Assembly: GCA_016926695.1 (NCBI GenBank)
Contig: JAFGOB010000068.1
Coordinates: forward strand, 1 to 43,970
Source of the DNA: Dehalococcoidales bacterium
Lineage (GTDB): Bacteria > Chloroflexota > Dehalococcoidia > Dehalococcoidales > UBA3254
Direction of reading: 5' to 3'
DNA: 43,970 nt
Part shown: in pieces, positions 17,163 through 26,256 of the stretch
Numbering within the stretch: position 1 is the stretch's first letter
Layout of the letters: the number at the start of each line of letters is the position of its first letter
Program-made: the position numbers and the translations under genes
The notes under the pieces: model-generated
What the model saw: the letters and a program-made list of their open reading frames with translations, nothing else
What the model was told of the DNA's origin: nothing
Databases searched by the model: none

Positions 17163-19760
17163 ATGCAGATTTCAATTAAAGGCACAATTAGACGTTGGTT
17201 ACATAACAAACCTCAGCGTTTGTATGAATGGCAATTCTCACTATACTATTGGAAGCTAATATCGGTTTGGCAACGAATCAAATTCATCTTCGAAACTCAG
17301 TCCTTTACTGTGAAGAGAAGCACACGTGAACAGCGAGAATCGTTCTCTATCATAAGGGGAATCTTCAGAGCTATTGTTGGACCAGTTCTTTTTGCATTCG
17401 TTTTTGTTATCGTTCTAGCAGTTATCCATTATTTTCTTTCACCCTATGTTTCGGCCAGCCGATTCCAATTTTTGCTTAATATAGATGAGGAAACGTCAAA
17501 AACTCTACTTGGTATTGTAGCGCAGGTAGCGGGTGTTTTCTTGGCTCTGTACTTCACAGCTGTAAGTGTTGTTGCTAGTACAGTGTATGCACGAGTGCCA
17601 GGAGAAATACGCGAACTTCTTACAAGGGAAAAAATAGGGAATCTATATATTCAGATTGTGGCGTTAACCGTTGCAGTTGCCACTTTGTTGTTGGGGAAGA
17701 GTGCCTTTGGATTTTCAATAAGTTCGTTGGATGTACTCATTGTCATTTTGCTTTCAATAATCACCATATTTAGTTTCATAGTTCTTGGATTGCGCATTTT
17801 CTCCTACTTTGACCCCACGAAACTCGCTGAATATCTGGGTTATGACCTGGCGCGCTGGTTCAAAGCAGCAACCCCAAAGGGATTCCAATGGAACAATTCA
17901 TCTTTTCAATACCATTATCAGAAACAAGCTGAGCGCCTATTAATGACTTATCGCAAAGTAACATTTTTGGCAACTCATGCGGAATATTTTGATGGAACAG
18001 TACTTACGAGTCTAATGATGCAACCTCTTCTACTATTACAGCTGTATATTAGCGACAAGGTGCACATACCAAGTAATAGCAATTGGTTTAAGAAAATATA
18101 TAGTCATCGTGACTGGCTCACAGCTGATTCAACAGAAACTGAATTAGCGCTCCACTCCGGCACTTCTCTACATCCTGAGTCCGTACCGGACCTGATGTGG
18201 TTTGAAAAGAACATAGGAGAAACGTTAGTAGAGGTGTTCCGCACTTTGGCTAAGGAAAATGATTTTTCAAATACCACAGATATCCTTGATAATATTCAAC
18301 GTACCCAATCAGTTTTATCCAAGAATTTAGCTATCGAAGAATCCCTGTATATTTACAGGGTAATTCAACCGCTAGTATTCCAAATTGCATTTTTTGATGA
18401 CACGAATATTAGTGCTTTACGGGAAGACGAAGAAAAGAGCCTTCTCACCAGACTTGGGATTATAGATTTCTATTGCTTGGAGCCAATCAACATCTTACTG
18501 GGACTGTCAGACACCCTTGACAAAATAACTGCGGATACTTTTACGAATGCACTTGACGCAATCAATTGGAATAAGTCTGAGTCCATATATACTGCAGAAA
18601 GCCCTAGAGAGGTCATCAAGCAACTTGAGTATCTACAAGAAAGAATAAGATTCGAATTTGAAACTGAAGGTAGATATATTAGCCCGAAATGGTATCGCAA
18701 TCAACTCACAGCTTTTGGAATGGTAAGCTTCATCAAAGAATCAGTAGAAAAGTTAGTTGTAGAATATGAAAAACTTTTTATGAAGCAAACCGAGAACCTA
18801 ATTACTGAGAAGCGATACCTTAATGCAGCTCAAATGATCGATAGAGGATTGGAGGCCTGCAACAAGTTTACATTTCATGTCGATAAAATCCGTGCTTGTT
18901 ATGATCGTTTATCAACTTTGCATTTAGTAAAGGACATCCCATGGCCTAGTACAGACTGGGACTCCCTCTCTATGCGAGTACTAAAAGTTAAAGAGTCACT
19001 TATTACCAGTTTAGCCAAATCATCTGTGGCATTGTCTGAGATGCCATTTAGAAAAACTTGGCCAGACTACTTTGGCCAAAGCTTCCTAGTACTTGCTGAA
19101 GAATGTGATAATGCTATGGTAACGGGAAATGACACACTCTTTAACAAAATATTTCCAGCATACTTCAATGCTGCCCTTAAAGCCCATGACAGGTTACGTG
19201 TTGAAATTGGTACAGGTACTAATCAAGAAGCAGCATTAGTATTTATTACGGAACCAATTGAAGACCTCATGCACATATCGGGATATGCCCTAATATATTC
19301 GGAGCTTGATGGTAAAAAGTATTGGGATACGGCCAAGAGGTGTTGGAACCTCTACTTTGATAATCATGAAAAGCCAAAGGAAGTTATAGAATCTATTAAC
19401 GCATTCGCAAAATTTCGAGAATCGGTCTTTGCTATCCTTCCGCGTGCTACGCTACGAATTGGCTGGCAAAGGAAATTAGAAAAGCGTCTTCGCTACGAAA
19501 ATTTGCTTTTCGACGATTCTTATGGCGCATTCCCGCCTATAAGACCTACTAGGCCGAAACATGCTAGCAAAATTATACAGGTGATTTCTCGCGGTATAAT
19601 GGGCACGATTTCCCACGATGGCCAAGATGTGTTCCTGGCCATGTATCTCGCGAAACGTTCCGAAGTCCCTGGCTTAGAATTGACACATAAAGCACAGGAT
19701 TTTCTTAACATTATGGAATTACTCAGTCGAAACGAAGAAACCGAGGATGATTCTGAATGA
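17163..19760 (+). CDS. Large membrane protein with four N-terminal helices (DUF2254-like layout)
   Basis: An 865-aa protein. Hydrophobic segments lie at about 70-92, 115-137, 161-179 and 189-212, followed by about 650 residues of soluble, mostly helical sequence with a coiled-coil-like region. Segment 2 (GIVAQVAGVFLALYFTAVSV, then VYARVPGEIRELL) resembles the AGVVFSLTLVALS core of DUF2254 membrane proteins in position and pattern, but the rest is not recognisable. No ATP-binding or nuclease motif is seen. The ATG lacks a clear ribosome site. Its stop overlaps the next start by ATGA. Situated after a TIR protein, it may be a membrane effector or sensor of a defence system. Confidence 0.7.
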   Translation: MQISIKGTIRRWLHNKPQRLYEWQFSLYYWKLISVWQRIKFIFETQSFTVKRSTREQRESFSIIRGIFRAIVGPVLFAFVFVIVLAVIHYFLSPYVSASRFQFLLNIDEETSKTLLGIVAQVAGVFLALYFTAVSVVASTVYARVPGEIRELLTREKIGNLYIQIVALTVAVATLLLGKSAFGFSISSLDVLIVILLSIITIFSFIVLGLRIFSYFDPTKLAEYLGYDLARWFKAATPKGFQWNNSSFQYHYQKQAERLLMTYRKVTFLATHAEYFDGTVLTSLMMQPLLLLQLYISDKVHIPSNSNWFKKIYSHRDWLTADSTETELALHSGTSLHPESVPDLMWFEKNIGETLVEVFRTLAKENDFSNTTDILDNIQRTQSVLSKNLAIEESLYIYRVIQPLVFQIAFFDDTNISALREDEEKSLLTRLGIIDFYCLEPINILLGLSDTLDKITADTFTNALDAINWNKSESIYTAESPREVIKQLEYLQERIRFEFETEGRYISPKWYRNQLTAFGMVSFIKESVEKLVVEYEKLFMKQTENLITEKRYLNAAQMIDRGLEACNKFTFHVDKIRACYDRLSTLHLVKDIPWPSTDWDSLSMRVLKVKESLITSLAKSSVALSEMPFRKTWPDYFGQSFLVLAEECDNAMVTGNDTLFNKIFPAYFNAALKAHDRLRVEIGTGTNQEAALVFITEPIEDLMHISGYALIYSELDGKKYWDTAKRCWNLYFDNHEKPKEVIESINAFAKFRESVFAILPRATLRIGWQRKLEKRLRYENLLFDDSYGAFPPIRPTRPKHASKIIQVISRGIMGTISHDGQDVFLAMYLAKRSEVPGLELTHKAQDFLNIMELLSRNEETEDDSE

Positions 19761-20746
19761 GGAGAAAACGAAAAGAAGAACTAGAACGATCACAGGAATC
19801 TGTCTCGTATGTGCCGGATGATATATTGATGAAGAGAACGGATATACCTGATAGGTCTGAATACTACGATAAATTCTATCCTCATATGTTCATAGAAGAC
19901 GTTAAGTTGCGTATAATGCCAATTGGCGGGCGAGTATCAAAGAAAGAATTCAATATTTCGTTAGACCCTCCGGACTTAAAAATGCAACAGATTATTGAGA
20001 AAGCGCTCTCTCCAGACAGCTATCATCACGATTTTGCCGGTATTATTTGTGATTTTATTGCCAGCTGCGCAGTTCATCTATTGATATATGAAACTGTGAC
20101 ATACGAAATCGTCTATTTATCTGAACCTAAGAACGGAAAGACTGTCGGTTTCGAGCTTGTTCGAGTTAATCCTTATACACTCGTTCGCCGAGGAAATGCG
20201 TTATTACAGTTCCTACCAAATCAACATGATAGGCAGCTAAGTAAACGCTGTTGTGTAGAGTTGAAGCCTGAACGTATACTCACTTTTGAATTACCTGTGA
20301 ATATACAAGGTAAAATGGACCAAATAATGGAATCCATGCGTATTTTAAGCTTAACATCCCCCGACTTTTTTATGAAGGAATTAGCCGCCGGATTTAGAAA
20401 GACACCGTATGATGTCACCGCACATTATCACCTGAAAAATGTGGCTTTAGCTAGAATCACGAAAGACTTTGGCTGGAATGCAAGAAATTCTTTCGAAAAG
20501 GAAGCCTCAGAGTATTACCTTATATATCGGTATCTAAAATTCGAGAAGTCTAAGATTGAATTGCGCAATTGTATTCTGGACACGCTTAATTCTGGTCTCG
20601 AACTCGTCGGTAAGCAGTTAAACTTTAATACCAAAATATTGGTTAACGGTCTCCCAACTTTAGAAGATGTACGAGATAGTTTTGACCATCTAATAAAAGG
20701 AGACGTTGCATTTAGAGAAATCCTAGAGCCTTTTCAAGGTTTTTAG
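19757..20746 (+). CDS. Hypothetical protein coupled to the membrane protein
   Basis: A 329-aa soluble protein whose ATG overlaps the preceding stop (ATGA). I do not recognise it. The middle (LLIYETVTYEIVYL, then GFELVRVNPYTLVRRG and LKPERILTFELP) resembles in rhythm the ly-naYieiir...l.p..v...l..edilhf block of phage portal proteins, but without the expected flanking domains; this could be chance. The C-terminal 120 residues are helical with many basic residues. The tight coupling shows it works with the 865-aa membrane protein. Confidence 0.6.
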   Translation: MRRKRKEELERSQESVSYVPDDILMKRTDIPDRSEYYDKFYPHMFIEDVKLRIMPIGGRVSKKEFNISLDPPDLKMQQIIEKALSPDSYHHDFAGIICDFIASCAVHLLIYETVTYEIVYLSEPKNGKTVGFELVRVNPYTLVRRGNALLQFLPNQHDRQLSKRCCVELKPERILTFELPVNIQGKMDQIMESMRILSLTSPDFFMKELAAGFRKTPYDVTAHYHLKNVALARITKDFGWNARNSFEKEASEYYLIYRYLKFEKSKIELRNCILDTLNSGLELVGKQLNFNTKILVNGLPTLEDVRDSFDHLIKGDVAFREILEPFQGF

Positions 20747-21363
20747 ATAAGAAATCAAGCTATAAATATCGAGACAGTTAGCAGTTTACTGGACAGAGTT
20801 CTTCACTAGACTTAGATCAATAGATTCAGTAAACTAAAGCAAACGAGGTGGAAAAAGTTCTACCTATTGATACCTCAGCTCCACCAAGTGTAAATAGTCG
20901 TCTCCAGGGCAGCATCTATTAGTTCCGCAAGGGTCACAACAGATGCCCCATCATACTCCTTGTTTAGAAAACTACCGCAGGAACACTGCGGACAATAAAC
21001 CAACCCTATGATAAAGCAAATAAGTGCAATATGGACTATGACCTTCCTATAGGTTTTCATTACCACTACGGTACAAAAAATGACCATGTTTCAGATCAGT
21101 TTTAATATTTGCTTCTCGCCGCCCAAGTGCCCAGATACAGGTGGCGAGTCATTACTTAATCAATACATCTAGAGAAATTCCAGATGTACATTCCGTCAAT
21201 TTGTGTAAATGTTCGGATTATGAAAGTAGTCGAACTTGTAACCGAGTGGTTATAGGTCCAAATCCGTTTTGGATATCAGGTCCCGTCAGCGAGTGATAAA
21301 AGGCCATATGTGTCTATTTGATTCTTGATTATGAGAAGCTGCACGAAGGATAGTATGACCGAT
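20747..21363. other. Gene-poor junction at the right edge of the defence island
   Basis: About 617 bases with no convincing gene. A 70-codon minus-strand ORF (21087-20875) encodes one hydrophobic helix plus four Cys but has no ribosome site and is not called. The region contains the decayed tRNA-Thr-like sequence described separately, and it separates AT-rich defence genes from the chromosomal radical SAM gene, so it is the likely right boundary of the mobile element. Confidence 0.5.
21217..21270 (+). other. Decayed tRNA-Thr(UGU)-like sequence, possible attachment site
   Basis: CTTGTAA (21235-21241) fits a Thr anticodon loop with anticodon TGT, followed by CCGAG as 3' anticodon stem, TGGTT as variable loop, ATAGG as T stem and TCCAAAT as T loop. 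The 5' anticodon stem does not pair and the second T-stem strand (CCGTT) is not complementary, so this is not a functional tRNA. It could be a pseudogene or an attachment-site remnant from integration into a tRNA-Thr gene. Short match; moderate risk of coincidence. Confidence 0.35.
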
Positions 21364-22296
21364 TCATAGTCCCCTGAGAAATTCAGGCCTAAGCAGAGAA
21401 GAATCTCTGGTCGCCAGGACGGCTTCAATTTCCCTGAGCATATTTACTTTGTTCTGAGGCAACTTTCCTCTAACTGACAGATAATTCGAAGCGTGCATCG
21501 AACTGAAGAAACAATCAGTAAAAGCCGAATTCTCGATGATTATCTTCAGCTCTTCCAGAGACTGGAAGGGAGAAATAGCATGAAATTCTCCCTTCTTCCA
21601 TGCATTATAAAGGGGGGTACCCGGAATGAAGCTAAGTGTTAAGGCGCCACCATAATGTGGGTCGATTTCATTAAGAACTTTAGCCGTCTCCAGTGCGTGT
21701 TCTTTACTTCCCTCGACTCCCCCGAGGCCAAGAATCACGGTGACAGAGAGAGTTATGCCGGCTTCCTTTGCTTTGTTTCCGGCTTCAATTATTTCGTGGC
21801 TTTTCACTCCCTTACCTATTCTCTCCAACACTTTATCGTTGCCGCTTTCAACCCCGGTATAGAATATCGATAGCTTCAGTTCTCTCAATTCGCGAAGTTG
21901 TTCCTGACTTCTTCGCAGAATATCTTGCGGAGTAGCATAGGTTCCGATTCTTTCAAGTTTGGGGAACCTTTCATTCAGATATTGGAGAGCCTCTTTCAAT
22001 TCGGAAAACGGATAAACAAGAGCATCACCGTCCTGTAGAAATACCCTTCTGCCGTCCCACGAGCGACCTATCTCATATATTAACGGGGACATACCGGGAA
22101 GATAGATACCTTTCGTTGTATAAGCGGCCAGGGTATCTATTTCTTCCTTCACATCCTTCAGCTCTCTTATCTGAACAGTCATGCCGTAGTAATTACAGAA
22201 GATACAAGTATTGTTGGAACAGCCTCTGGTTAACGGGAGAAAATAGCTTCGCCACTCACTCGGCGGACGGATGATATCAGGTCTTTCGAAACGCAT
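21364..22296 (-). CDS. Radical SAM protein
   Basis: A 310-aa protein from the ATG at 22296 (a TTG two codons upstream is an alternative). Near the N-terminus, TRGCSNNTCIFC gives a CX4CX2C cluster motif (C26, C31, C34), the spacing of COG1032-type enzymes such as those reading GCSWNRCTFC. Later segments LSIFYTGVESGNDKVLERIGKG and TLSVTVILGLGG are radical SAM barrel motifs (SAM-binding GxES-like and the IPG-like strand). There is no cobalamin-binding domain. Substrate is unknown. It appears to be a single-gene unit with no strong ribosome site. Confidence 0.85.
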   Translation of the reverse strand: MRFERPDIIRPPSEWRSYFLPLTRGCSNNTCIFCNYYGMTVQIRELKDVKEEIDTLAAYTTKGIYLPGMSPLIYEIGRSWDGRRVFLQDGDALVYPFSELKEALQYLNERFPKLERIGTYATPQDILRRSQEQLRELRELKLSIFYTGVESGNDKVLERIGKGVKSHEIIEAGNKAKEAGITLSVTVILGLGGVEGSKEHALETAKVLNEIDPHYGGALTLSFIPGTPLYNAWKKGEFHAISPFQSLEELKIIIENSAFTDCFFSSMHASNYLSVRGKLPQNKVNMLREIEAVLATRDSSLLRPEFLRGL

Positions 22297-22603
22297 AATC
22301 AAACTACCGTGAAAGTACTTCCTGAACGGATTTAAACATCTTCCATTATTCTACACGGAGGGCAGCTCATCCTCAAGGCAGCCGGATGAGTTGAGTCCGG
22401 ACAAAACCTTCTAAATTTCTATGCTTGGAATTATGCAGAACAACGGAAATTTATTACTTAAGTACATACACGATATTGCTGATGTTGCCGCGATTTCGTA
22501 AGATATTATTAAGGGCAATGCTCACGTATAATGCTATCGATTTGGTATACCTGTCATGAATGCAGGTAATACGAGTAATGAAGTAAAAAACGAAGAATAA
22601 ATC

Positions 22604-22812
22604 ATGGATAGAGTTCTAACGATTGTCCTGGCCGGCGGTACCTGATTAAGGTCAGCAGCCACTAATAAAGGGCGGATCGAAGCCGGCTGTGCCTTTCGCT
22701 GGTAAATACAGGCTTATCGGATTTTCACTAAGTAATTGTATCAACTCCGACATACGACAAATCTAGGTACTTATCCAGTACCTCCCATCACCGTATTGGA
22801 CTTGAACTCAAG
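22604..22812 (+). pseudogene. glgC: Decayed N-terminal fragment of glucose-1-phosphate adenylyltransferase
   Basis: Translated in shifting frames this stretch gives MDRVLTIVLAGGT, then [10 protein letters not shown], then [20 protein letters not shown] and DIRQI, a stop, VLIQYL, and finally HHRIGLEL. This is the order of the conserved N-terminal blocks of GlgC: LAGGxGxRL, the [16 protein letters not shown] block and the SNCxNSxIxxIxVLTQY block. At least one frameshift and two in-frame stops are present and nothing of the remaining 300 codons is recognisable, so it is a relic. It suggests ADP-glucose/glycogen synthesis was present here or transferred and then lost. Confidence 0.75.
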
Positions 22813-23026
22813 ATTCTTGCCAATTACATAACAAAACTAGTGGTGAAAGTGGTGCTTATTGTAACCCCGGCTACATTTAACCTCATATTTCAATAGCCGG
22901 GTTTCCGAAGACAGAACTCGTGTATTATACAGTTTCTTCGCACCAAGCAATATCCCACGGCCGGCGTCGTGAAATGTTAAATAACAAAACATGTTCCTGA
23001 AACACTATTAAGTTTAACCGAGCCAA

Positions 23027-23055
23027 TTGACGTAATAATTGAAATGTTATATCAT
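23027..23055 (+). promoter_or_regulatory. Sigma-70-like promoter of the HTH regulator
   Basis: TTGACG (23027-23032) and TATCAT (23050-23055) are separated by 17 bases. They lie about 110 bases before the regulator ATG and immediately upstream of the shared 14-bp sequence, which would overlap the transcription start. Confidence 0.5.
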
Positions 23056-23056
23056 A

Positions 23057-23070
23057 TATTTTGGTTTCTT
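23057..23070 (+). promoter_or_regulatory. Putative operator, copy 1 (TATTTTGGTTTCTT)
   Basis: The 14-bp sequence TATTTTGGTTTCTT sits just after the -10 box of the regulator promoter and recurs exactly at 23891-23904 before the MMPL exporter. This is the layout expected for autoregulation and co-repression by the HTH protein. Confidence 0.5.
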
Positions 23071-23166
23071 TGGATATTATGATAATGTCTGTTACTTTGA
23101 ACTCCGGAGTTTATTAAGAAATGGGAGATAGAGTCCTCAGGCTTAAGCGCAAGGGTTAAGATATTC

Positions 23167-23877
23167 ATGGAACTTACATTCAGACAGAAAGTATTTTTAA
23201 ACAGACTCCTCGATACTTATCTTGAAAGGCAAGAACCTATTCACTATAGCGTCATGGCTAAACGACTTGGTCTGAACAACTCTACAGCCTATGATATGTT
23301 GAGACTCCTTGAACAAAAAGGCATGGTAATCTCAGAGTATGGCACACCCAAGGAAACTGCCGGTCCCGGACGTTCGAATATCCGTTTCTTTCCTACTGCC
23401 GAAGCCATGGAACTTTTCTCCCATCTGGCCGGCGATATACGTGAGCAAGATGAGTGGGATGACGTTAAAGCTCGCATTTTGGTAAACCTGAGAAAGGGTA
23501 AGGCCGACGATTATCAGGGCATTTTAAACGAAATGATTGCCAAGATACCAGAACCACGCTCATCGCTGGTGCGTTGCGCCGAAGTTATCACGGCCTTATT
23601 ACTGAACCTTAGAGAAGCAAAACAGGAGCTAAACGAACAAAGCGCGGTAGACATGCTTCTGAGAGCACCAGCCAGCAAATTGCGTATGAGTATACTTTCC
23701 GGTCTTATCCTGGGATTATCCAGCGCTGATCAAAGAACTCAGCGGTTACTGGACAGGTATCAGGAATACGCCGAGAAATACCAGGCAGCCTTACAGGAAT
23801 TAAACCATAATAGTCTGAAGAAGCTGCATCAGTTTACCCATGATGTCTGGAATATTCTGAAAACACCGGTACACTAA
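23167..23877 (+). CDS. HTH transcriptional regulator of the adjacent MMPL exporter
   Basis: A 236-aa protein. The first 75 residues form a winged-helix/HTH domain (QKVFLNRLLDTYLERQEPIHYSVMAKRLGL in outline, then NSTAYDMLRLLEQKGMV) like HrcA- or MarR-type readers. The rest is a helical effector or dimerisation region. It lies 78 bases before the MMPL gene in the same direction, and the same 14-bp sequence precedes both genes, so it probably represses itself and the exporter. Ligand unknown. Confidence 0.8.
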   Translation: MELTFRQKVFLNRLLDTYLERQEPIHYSVMAKRLGLNNSTAYDMLRLLEQKGMVISEYGTPKETAGPGRSNIRFFPTAEAMELFSHLAGDIREQDEWDDVKARILVNLRKGKADDYQGILNEMIAKIPEPRSSLVRCAEVITALLLNLREAKQELNEQSAVDMLLRAPASKLRMSILSGLILGLSSADQRTQRLLDRYQEYAEKYQAALQELNHNSLKKLHQFTHDVWNILKTPVH

Positions 23878-23890
23878 TTTTTTTGATTAA

Positions 23891-23904
23891 TATTTTGGTT
23901 TCTT
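23891..23904 (+). promoter_or_regulatory. Putative operator, copy 2 (TATTTTGGTTTCTT)
   Basis: An exact copy of the 14-bp sequence before the regulator, here in the gap between regulator and exporter and overlapping a TTAATAT that could serve as a -10 box. Both copies are followed by a GGAT. Confidence 0.5.
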
Positions 23905-23955
23905 ACGGATTTCTAAGGAACAATATCCGCGAACTAATCTGAATGGAGAGCGTAA

Positions 23956-26256
23956 ATGCAACGATTTTTCAAGAAACTGGGTATCTTTATTGAAAACAGG
24001 CGGCTACCAATCATTATTGTAAGTCTGATATTAGTAGCAGCAGCAATTTTTGGTGCACTACAACTGACTACAGCCTTCGGTACAAGTACATTCGTAGATA
24101 CCAATTCCCAAGTCTACAAGGATTACGAGAAGTTTACACATAATTTCAGCTGCGATGTGATTGTCGTGCTGGTGAGTGGAGATGATATATCCCAGTTGCT
24201 ACAGCCGGAAAATTTGAACGTCATGGAGAATATCGCCAACCAAATGAGCGTGACTCCGGGGGTAATTTCAGTAATAGACCCCACATTCTACATCAAGCAG
24301 GCTGTCGCCCAGCAGACCGGGACAGCATTATTGCCACAGGATCAGAGAATGGTCCAGGGGATTATTTTAGACTCCCAAACAGGGCAAATCAGGTCTCACT
24401 TCAAGAGTGTATTACCCGATGATAAACACGCCATTATTGCTATAACTATCGAGGGAGGGCTATCACAAGAGCAACAAGAATCTATTGTCGATAAGGCCGA
24501 TGAGATAGTAGATACCGCTGGTTTTGTTCAGGTTGAATTTATTGTGACAGGTATGCCGGTAATTTATACAAAAATCGTCGGATTGCTGACTACCAACCTG
24601 CTTTATATGTTCATTATCGCCGTAACGCTTATGCTTATCATTTTAGTCCTGGTCTTTAGCGTACGAGGCTGTTTCGTCTGGCGCTGGCTACCATTAGGTG
24701 TCGTTCTCATCGCGATTATTTATACGTTCGGAGCCATGGGACTTTTTAGCATCCCGATTACTTTTGTCTCCATGGCTGTTTTTCCCATAGTAATCGGCCT
24801 TGGCGTTGATTATGCCATTCAATTCCACAATCGGTACGATGAGGAGGGCGCGAGAGGTAAGACGATAGTCGATGCAATCGTGGATTCTGTAACACATATC
24901 GGACCGGCCATTGGTATTGCTATAGTAGCCGCCTGTTTGGGGTTCGCTGCCCTTTTCTTCTCTCCAGTCCCCATGATTAAAGAGTTTGGTTATATGCTAA
25001 TTATCGGTGTGATAGCCTGCTATCTGGTGTCGATGTTCATACTATTGACCCTACTATACTGGCGTGATCGCCACCACGCGAAAAATGCTTCCTCTATAGT
25101 GATAAGCAAAAAGCCCGGCAGGGAACAGGTTGGTAAAAAAGTAGAAAAGGGGCTTCAAAAACTTGCTCCCTGGGTAATCAGGAATCCGGCTATTATTCTC
25201 CCGATTGCCCTGGTTCTTACCGTAGGTGGACTGGCGGCTGACTTTCACATTGATACCAATACTGAATGGTCTGAATATCTATCTCCGGATTTACCGATAA
25301 TACAAAATTACCAGACTCTGGAAGACGTGGCGGGAGGGAGCGCATCAATAAATCTTTTTATCGAGGCAAAGGATGTTACCGAACCTTCAGTATTTCACTG
25401 GATAATACAGCTTGAACAGAGCCTCGTGAGCGAGCAAGCTGCAACGGTTGGTAGTGTCAACAGTGCGGCAGGTCTGGTACTGCAAGCTTCCGGGGGACAG
25501 ATACCACAGGATTCCAGTCAGACTAAACAAATACTTGAGAACATTCCCACGCCAATAAAAAAGAATCTAGTTAATGATGAGTATACAGCAGCTAACATAA
25601 TTATCAATGCCAAAGAGGCGGGGATTAATAGCATAAAAGACCTTCAAAACATACTACCCGATTATCTTTCTAATCCGCCTGCCGGTGTCGATATCACCAT
25701 AACCGGAAATTCAATAATACAGATTGCTCTACTGGACGCTTTGAGTGGTGGTCGAGTAAAGATGACTTTGATTGGTGTCGGCTTTGTTTTTCTTGGTCTT
25801 TTTCTCCTTTTCAGGTTAAGTATAATCAAGGCATTTCTGGCTATTCTGCCAATATGGCTTATCATTGGCTGGTCAAGCGGCTTTATGTATCTCACCGGCA
25901 TCGTATACACTCCGCTAACTGCCACGCTAGGTACATTAATCATGGGCATCGGAGTGGAATTCACCGTTCTATTGATGATGCGTTACTACGAGGAGCGTGG
26001 CAAGGGTGAGGGCCCGGTTGAAGCTATGACGACAGCCATGAACAGGATTGGCCGCGCCATTATTGCTTCGGGTCTTACGGTGATAGGCGGCTTCGGAGCG
26101 CTGCTTATTGCCAAGGATTTTTCAATCCTGCGCGATTTTGGTATCGTTACCGTGGTCGACGTTTTCTTTGCCCTGGTCAGTGCTCTGTTTGTGTTGCCAA
26201 CGCTCATCGTCTGGTTTGATTCATGGAGGGAAAGACGTAAGTCGACCCGTATATAA
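23956..26256 (+). CDS. MMPL/RND-family exporter
   Basis: A 766-aa membrane protein with two similar halves, each having one N-terminal helix, a large extracytoplasmic domain and a five-helix block. The first half has FPIVIGLGVDYAIQFHNRYDEE and the second TLIMGIGVEFTVLLMMRYYEE; the GhgxDY and GhgxEF pairs are the proton-relay signatures of MMPL/RND lipid and hydrophobic compound exporters (hopanoid HpnN and mycobacterial MmpL relatives). Length is typical of the archaeal/Chloroflexota form. GGAGAG precedes the ATG. Probably moves a lipid, drug or metabolite outward and is controlled by the upstream HTH protein. Confidence 0.9.
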   Translation: MQRFFKKLGIFIENRRLPIIIVSLILVAAAIFGALQLTTAFGTSTFVDTNSQVYKDYEKFTHNFSCDVIVVLVSGDDISQLLQPENLNVMENIANQMSVTPGVISVIDPTFYIKQAVAQQTGTALLPQDQRMVQGIILDSQTGQIRSHFKSVLPDDKHAIIAITIEGGLSQEQQESIVDKADEIVDTAGFVQVEFIVTGMPVIYTKIVGLLTTNLLYMFIIAVTLMLIILVLVFSVRGCFVWRWLPLGVVLIAIIYTFGAMGLFSIPITFVSMAVFPIVIGLGVDYAIQFHNRYDEEGARGKTIVDAIVDSVTHIGPAIGIAIVAACLGFAALFFSPVPMIKEFGYMLIIGVIACYLVSMFILLTLLYWRDRHHAKNASSIVISKKPGREQVGKKVEKGLQKLAPWVIRNPAIILPIALVLTVGGLAADFHIDTNTEWSEYLSPDLPIIQNYQTLEDVAGGSASINLFIEAKDVTEPSVFHWIIQLEQSLVSEQAATVGSVNSAAGLVLQASGGQIPQDSSQTKQILENIPTPIKKNLVNDEYTAANIIINAKEAGINSIKDLQNILPDYLSNPPAGVDITITGNSIIQIALLDALSGGRVKMTLIGVGFVFLGLFLLFRLSIIKAFLAILPIWLIIGWSSGFMYLTGIVYTPLTATLGTLIMGIGVEFTVLLMMRYYEERGKGEGPVEAMTTAMNRIGRAIIASGLTVIGGFGALLIAKDFSILRDFGIVTVVDVFFALVSALFVLPTLIVWFDSWRERRKSTRI

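Larger units (their letters stand above)
1..21275. mobile_element. Probable integrated mobile element (right part)
   Basis: The stretch from the window start to about 21.3 kb carries a tyrosine recombinase end, an ArdC-type antirestriction protein, an extra sliding clamp, a sigma-like protein, an excisionase-type HTH protein and a dense restriction/defence cluster. It is followed by a decayed tRNA-Thr-like sequence and then by ordinary chromosomal genes. Recombinase plus tRNA-like boundary is the usual layout of integrative elements. The left boundary is outside the window and no direct repeat could be checked, so both the extent and the unity of the element are inference; the left (1-7.8 kb) and right (7.9-20.7 kb) halves could also be separate acquisitions. 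Confidence 0.45.
22297..23166. other. Intergenic region with relics
   Basis: About 870 bases without an intact gene. It contains a decayed glgC 5' fragment (22604-22812), a near-perfect inverted repeat (AACCCCGGCTA at 22863 against TAGCCGGGTT at 22894, one bulge), and the promoter and operator of the HTH regulator gene. AACTCCGGAGTT at 23100-23111 is a perfect palindrome just before that gene. Confidence 0.6.

Noticed and set aside
20875..21087. A 70-codon minus-strand ORF with one hydrophobic helix and four Cys
   Set aside because: No ribosome site and no neighbour that supports it. It could be a small membrane peptide, but evidence is insufficient.
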